Assembly (NCBI GenBank): GCA_016182605.1
Contig: JACPGE010000044.1
Coordinates: forward strand, 124,001 to 188,000
DNA: 64,000 bases
DNA from: Candidatus Hydrogenedentota bacterium
GTDB lineage: Bacteria > Hydrogenedentota > Hydrogenedentia > Hydrogenedentales > JAEUWI01
Direction of reading: 5' to 3'
Each line of letters starts with the position of its first letter. Positions within the stretch are counted from its first letter, which is position 1. Under the pieces are notes generated by a model. The model saw only the letters and a list, made by a program, of their open reading frames with translations, searched no databases and had not been told where the DNA came from. The position numbers and the translations under genes are program-made. This document shows, piece after piece, positions 61,257-64,000 of this stretch.

Positions 61257-63073
61257 CCGCGAAAGCGCAGGAGTTCATGAAGCAAGCCGGGCGCATGTTG
61301 AACGCAGGCCAGGCGCGTACCCTCCTCTTCTCAGGAAACATGTACGATATCTTCCGGCATTCGGATGAAAAGGGAGATGCCTACCACACCCTCGCCGACT
61401 TCATCGTTCAACAGTGGCGGGACTCCGGGCATACCCTCGTGATCTATGAGATCAACGGTCCCGTGCGCTTCATCGACTCCAAAGAAAAGGAACTCGCGCG
61501 CGCGGCCTGGCTTCAATGGCGCACCGGCTATGACGAGCACGATCTTGCCATTTCGAAGATGTTGCAGCCGCGCCAAGTGAAGGAGGCCACCGAGTCGTAT
61601 CTCAAAGACTTCGACGATCACCTGCTCGGCGCCGTGGGGAACCCAACCGTCGCCCTGGAATTTTTGCGCCAGCTTTGCCTCTGTTCGCGGTCGTCCACGC
61701 CCGGCGGACCCCTCTTCGGTCGGAAACTGCTCGTCCTTATTGAAGCGGCCGACCTCATCTTGCCCCTGGGCGACATCGCCACCCTCTCCGACAGCGACCG
61801 CCACCGCGTTTGCGTATGCCACGATTGGTTCTCCGACCCAGGCTTCGTTTCGGGCAACGACTCGGTCATCCTGCTCACCGAGTCCCGAAGCATGCTCAAC
61901 GCGCGCGTCGCGCAGTTGCCCCACGTCTTGGAGGTCGCGATCCCCGCGCCAGACAGCGCCGCACGACTCCACTTTTTACAGTGGTTCAAGAACCGGCCAC
62001 AGGCAAAGGTGAAACTGGAACATTGGAGCACGGAGGAAGCGCTCGCGGAGGCAACCGCCGGATTGACCCTGCAGGCCCTGCAGCAACTGCTGAAAGGGGC
62101 GGCGCATTCAGGCGCGAAACTCGATCGGGAACTGGTGATCAAGAAGGTGGAGGAACACATTTGCAGCCAGCTCTCAGAGGACATGATCGAGTTCAAGAAA
62201 CCCCAGCACCATTTGGAAGACACCGTGGGGTTCACGACGCTCAAGAAATTCCTCCGCGAGGAATTCATACCGCGATTGCGGGCGCCGGAAGACTACGCCT
62301 TGCCTGGCGCCGCCGTCTGCGGGCCTATCGGCGGCGGAAAAACCTTCATCTTTGAGGCCGTCGCCGCGGAACTCGACATGGTGGTCCTCGTCCTGAAAAA
62401 CATCCGCAGCCAATGGTTCGGCCAGACCGATGTGCTTTTCGAGCGGCTGCGCCGCGTCCTCGCCGCCCTGTCGAAAGTGCTCATCTTTGTCGACGAGGCC
62501 GACACCCAGTTCGGCGGTATCGGCCCAGACACCCACGAGACGGAACGGCGGCTTACAGGAAAGATTCAGGCCATGATGTCCGACCCGCAACTGCGCGGAC
62601 GGGTCATCTGGCTCCTTATGACAGCCCGCATCCATCATCTTTCCCCAGATATCCGCCGTCCGGGACGCGTGGGCGATCTCATCATTCCCGTGCTCGATCC
62701 AGAAGGCGCGGATCGGCTGGAGTTTATCCAATGGATGGTGAAGCCGGTGCTGGAAGCCCCGCTGGATGATAAGCAACAGGCCGAATTGGACCGGTTGACT
62801 CAGAAGTTCTCGTCCGCAAGTTTTGCCGCCATCCGGTCGGAACTCAAGGCCCACAAGAGCATCGGCGGCGGCCCGCTCCCCTTCGAACGCGTCCGCGCAA
62901 TCATGCACGACCATATCCCACCGGCCATAGAAGGCACCCGCCGCTATCAGACCCTCCAGGCTCTCGTGAACTGCACACGCCGGAGTCTTCTGCCCAATCC
63001 GGCCGTGAGCGACGAAGAGCGGAAAGAATGGCACGCCGAATTGGCACGCCTGGAATCCGAGGGCATCCGCTGA
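61253..63073 (+). CDS. tandem AAA+ ATPase with degenerate first domain (cluster gene 9)
   Basis: The 606-aa protein has an N-terminal half (about 15-250) that looks like a degenerate AAA-type domain without Walker A (LLVLIEAADLILPLGDIATL, VILLTESRSML). The C-terminal half is an active classical AAA domain: Walker A GPIGGGKT (357-364), Walker B KVLIFVDEAD (about 406-415), and an Arg finger in DIRRPGRV. The architecture resembles Ycf46-like ATPases. It may remodel PspA or ABC-complex partners. The ATG at 61253 overlaps the ATPase stop (ATGA). Confidence 0.88.
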   Translation: MTAKAQEFMKQAGRMLNAGQARTLLFSGNMYDIFRHSDEKGDAYHTLADFIVQQWRDSGHTLVIYEINGPVRFIDSKEKELARAAWLQWRTGYDEHDLAISKMLQPRQVKEATESYLKDFDDHLLGAVGNPTVALEFLRQLCLCSRSSTPGGPLFGRKLLVLIEAADLILPLGDIATLSDSDRHRVCVCHDWFSDPGFVSGNDSVILLTESRSMLNARVAQLPHVLEVAIPAPDSAARLHFLQWFKNRPQAKVKLEHWSTEEALAEATAGLTLQALQQLLKGAAHSGAKLDRELVIKKVEEHICSQLSEDMIEFKKPQHHLEDTVGFTTLKKFLREEFIPRLRAPEDYALPGAAVCGPIGGGKTFIFEAVAAELDMVVLVLKNIRSQWFGQTDVLFERLRRVLAALSKVLIFVDEADTQFGGIGPDTHETERRLTGKIQAMMSDPQLRGRVIWLLMTARIHHLSPDIRRPGRVGDLIIPVLDPEGADRLEFIQWMVKPVLEAPLDDKQQAELDRLTQKFSSASFAAIRSELKAHKSIGGGPLPFERVRAIMHDHIPPAIEGTRRYQTLQALVNCTRRSLLPNPAVSDEERKEWHAELARLESEGIR

Positions 63074-63133
63074 ATCCAAGGCCCGGCGACCCCCAAAAAT
63101 CGCCCCAGCCTCCTTCCTTGGATTTCCGCCCCG

Positions 63134-63511
63134 TGCCAGAACAATCTCAAGCAGTTCGGGCTCGCCTTCAAGATGTACGGCAACGAGTCCAAACGGAAGA
63201 AATCCCCCCCCCCCTGCACCGGCACAAGCTCCTGGGAAGTGATCATGGCCGGCGGCGCGCGCAGATACAACAACTACCTGAAGTGCGGTTACAGCTACCC
63301 GGGCATCATGATCAATCCTGCCGGCCCGTGCGGCACATCCGCAGAAGGGCAATCCGGGGTTGCCCCCGATCCAGTGAGCAGCACTTGTCCGCCCCGCTCT
63401 ACAACGGGTAAGATCCATGCATGGCCCGTGGGGCCACCGGAATACTCGGTCCGGCGGCCCTTTGGGGTGTACGGCTTTCCTGCCCGCAAAGCCCAAAGCA
63501 GTTCCGGATAA
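63134..63511 (+). pseudogene. remnant of a prepilin-like (DUF1559-type) protein
   Basis: From 63134 the frame reads CQNNLKQFGLAFKMYGNESK, a strong match to the conserved start of the DUF1559/prepilin-like secreted proteins of planctomycete-type bacteria, just after the missing N-terminal pilin helix. The following part has short similarity (SPPPCTGTSSWEVIMAG, CGTSAEGQ) and then drifts. No start codon, signal or TM helix precedes it, and it runs in frame from the AAA+ stop. An 11-C tract at 63204-63214 is a likely site of damage. The 63074-63133 part shows nothing. Confidence 0.7.
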
Positions 63512-63520
63512 TTACACACC

Positions 63521-64000
63521 ATGGCATCCATCACCACCATTTCCCCCGCGGCATTAAATGCGCTCCTCGAAAATGACCCCCAACTCGCCGTCATCGACGT
63601 GCGCACGCCCGCGGAATACGCCGGAATGCACGCCAGTTTCGCCGCGCTCACCCCCCTTGATGCCCTCGACCCCGCCGCAATTGCCCAATCCACCGGTGCG
63701 AGCAGCGGCAAGACGCTCTATATCTTCTGCCGCAGTGGCGCGCGCGCCAAGGTGGCCTGTGAAAAGTTTCTCGCCAAAGGCCTCGAAGACGTTTGCCTGA
63801 TTGAGGGTGGCATCCTCGCCTGGGAAGCCGCAGGATTGCCCGTCGTACGCGGACAGAATGCCGTCTCCCTCGATCGCCAGGTCCGCATTGCGGCCGGATC
63901 CCTCGTTCTTGCGGGCGCGCTGCTCGGATACGCCGTGCATCCGGCGTTCTTCGCACTGTCTGGCGCAGTGGGCGCGGGGCTCCTCTACTCCGGCCTCACA
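63521..64000 (+). CDS. rhodanese-like sulfurtransferase with C-terminal membrane region, cut by the window edge
   Basis: The 160-residue fragment has a rhodanese domain (residues 1-110: VIDVRTPAEYAGMHAS, the active-site loop IFCRSGARAK with the catalytic Cys, and LIEGGILAWEAAGLPV). From residue 127 it becomes hydrophobic (IAAGSLVLAGALLGYAVHPA), resembling YgaP-type rhodaneses with a DUF2892 membrane hairpin. No good ribosome site was seen before the ATG. The end is outside the window. Confidence 0.88.
   Translation, partial: MASITTISPAALNALLENDPQLAVIDVRTPAEYAGMHASFAALTPLDALDPAAIAQSTGASSGKTLYIFCRSGARAKVACEKFLAKGLEDVCLIEGGILAWEAAGLPVVRGQNAVSLDRQVRIAAGSLVLAGALLGYAVHPAFFALSGAVGAGLLYSGLT

Overview
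The window is GC-rich, densely coded Gram-negative-type DNA. It encodes lipoproteins, an outer-membrane barrel protein, OmpA-type peptidoglycan-binding domains and MotAB. Several traits point to the Planctomycetota/Lentisphaerota/Hydrogenedentota neighbourhood: a very large secreted sorbosone-dehydrogenase-like protein with HEAT repeats and a CxxCH cytochrome domain, a remnant of a prepilin-like (DUF1559-type) protein, and glycine-glutamate (GEGEGE) linkers in secreted proteins. The GEGEGE linkers make Candidatus Hydrogenedentota my best guess. This is inferred from gene content only. I saw no rRNA, tRNA or CRISPR array.

Layout. 1-17 kb is mostly housekeeping: a secreted ADPRM-like metallophosphoesterase, a pyruvate dehydrogenase operon (aceE-aceF-lpd, minus strand, with a recognisable promoter), two lipoproteins, a PilZ/pseudo-receiver protein, a ParDE-type toxin-antitoxin pair with an operator, an RlmI-type methyltransferase, an MFS transporter, a REP-like repeat pair, and a motA-motB-glycosidase operon. 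17-24 kb holds a TetR-type regulator with two HTH segments, the large haem-binding dehydrogenase, an isochorismatase-like gene broken by a frameshift, a polysaccharide deacetylase and a polytopic membrane protein.

24.7-34.4 kb is a potassium-uptake island. An NtrC-type response regulator is followed by two matching dyads and a near-consensus sigma-54 promoter. Then come a KinB-like histidine kinase, a 27-aa membrane peptide, kdpF, kdpA, kdpB, kdpC, and a kinase-less KdpD in which the sensor and Usp domains are fused to a PTS EIIA(Ntr)-type domain. A second EIIA domain, fused to CBS domains, sits beside an ArsB/NhaD-type ion transporter at 49.3-51.6 kb.

38.4-49 kb is a signalling module. An FHA-CHAT (caspase-like) protein, an ECF sigma factor and a two-zinc-finger anti-sigma factor form one operon. 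It is divergent from a Ser/Thr kinase, a TPR/CsgG-like lipoprotein, an outer-membrane protein and a beta-helix protein. A bipartite motif (TGTAAGTG, 16 nt, GTCT) occurs four times in this part of the window, including upstream of the kinase operon and of a secreted DUF4382-like gene, and is probably the promoter of this sigma factor.

52-63 kb is a nine-gene, one-direction cluster that I do not recognise as a named system. It has two substrate-binding proteins fused to OmpA domains, a von Willebrand A protein, a membrane coiled-coil protein, a PspA/IM30 protein, a third substrate-binding protein, an ABC permease and ATPase, and a tandem AAA+ ATPase. It looks like an envelope-anchored ABC system combined with membrane-stress remodelling. 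The window ends with a prepilin-like pseudogene and a rhodanese gene cut by the edge.
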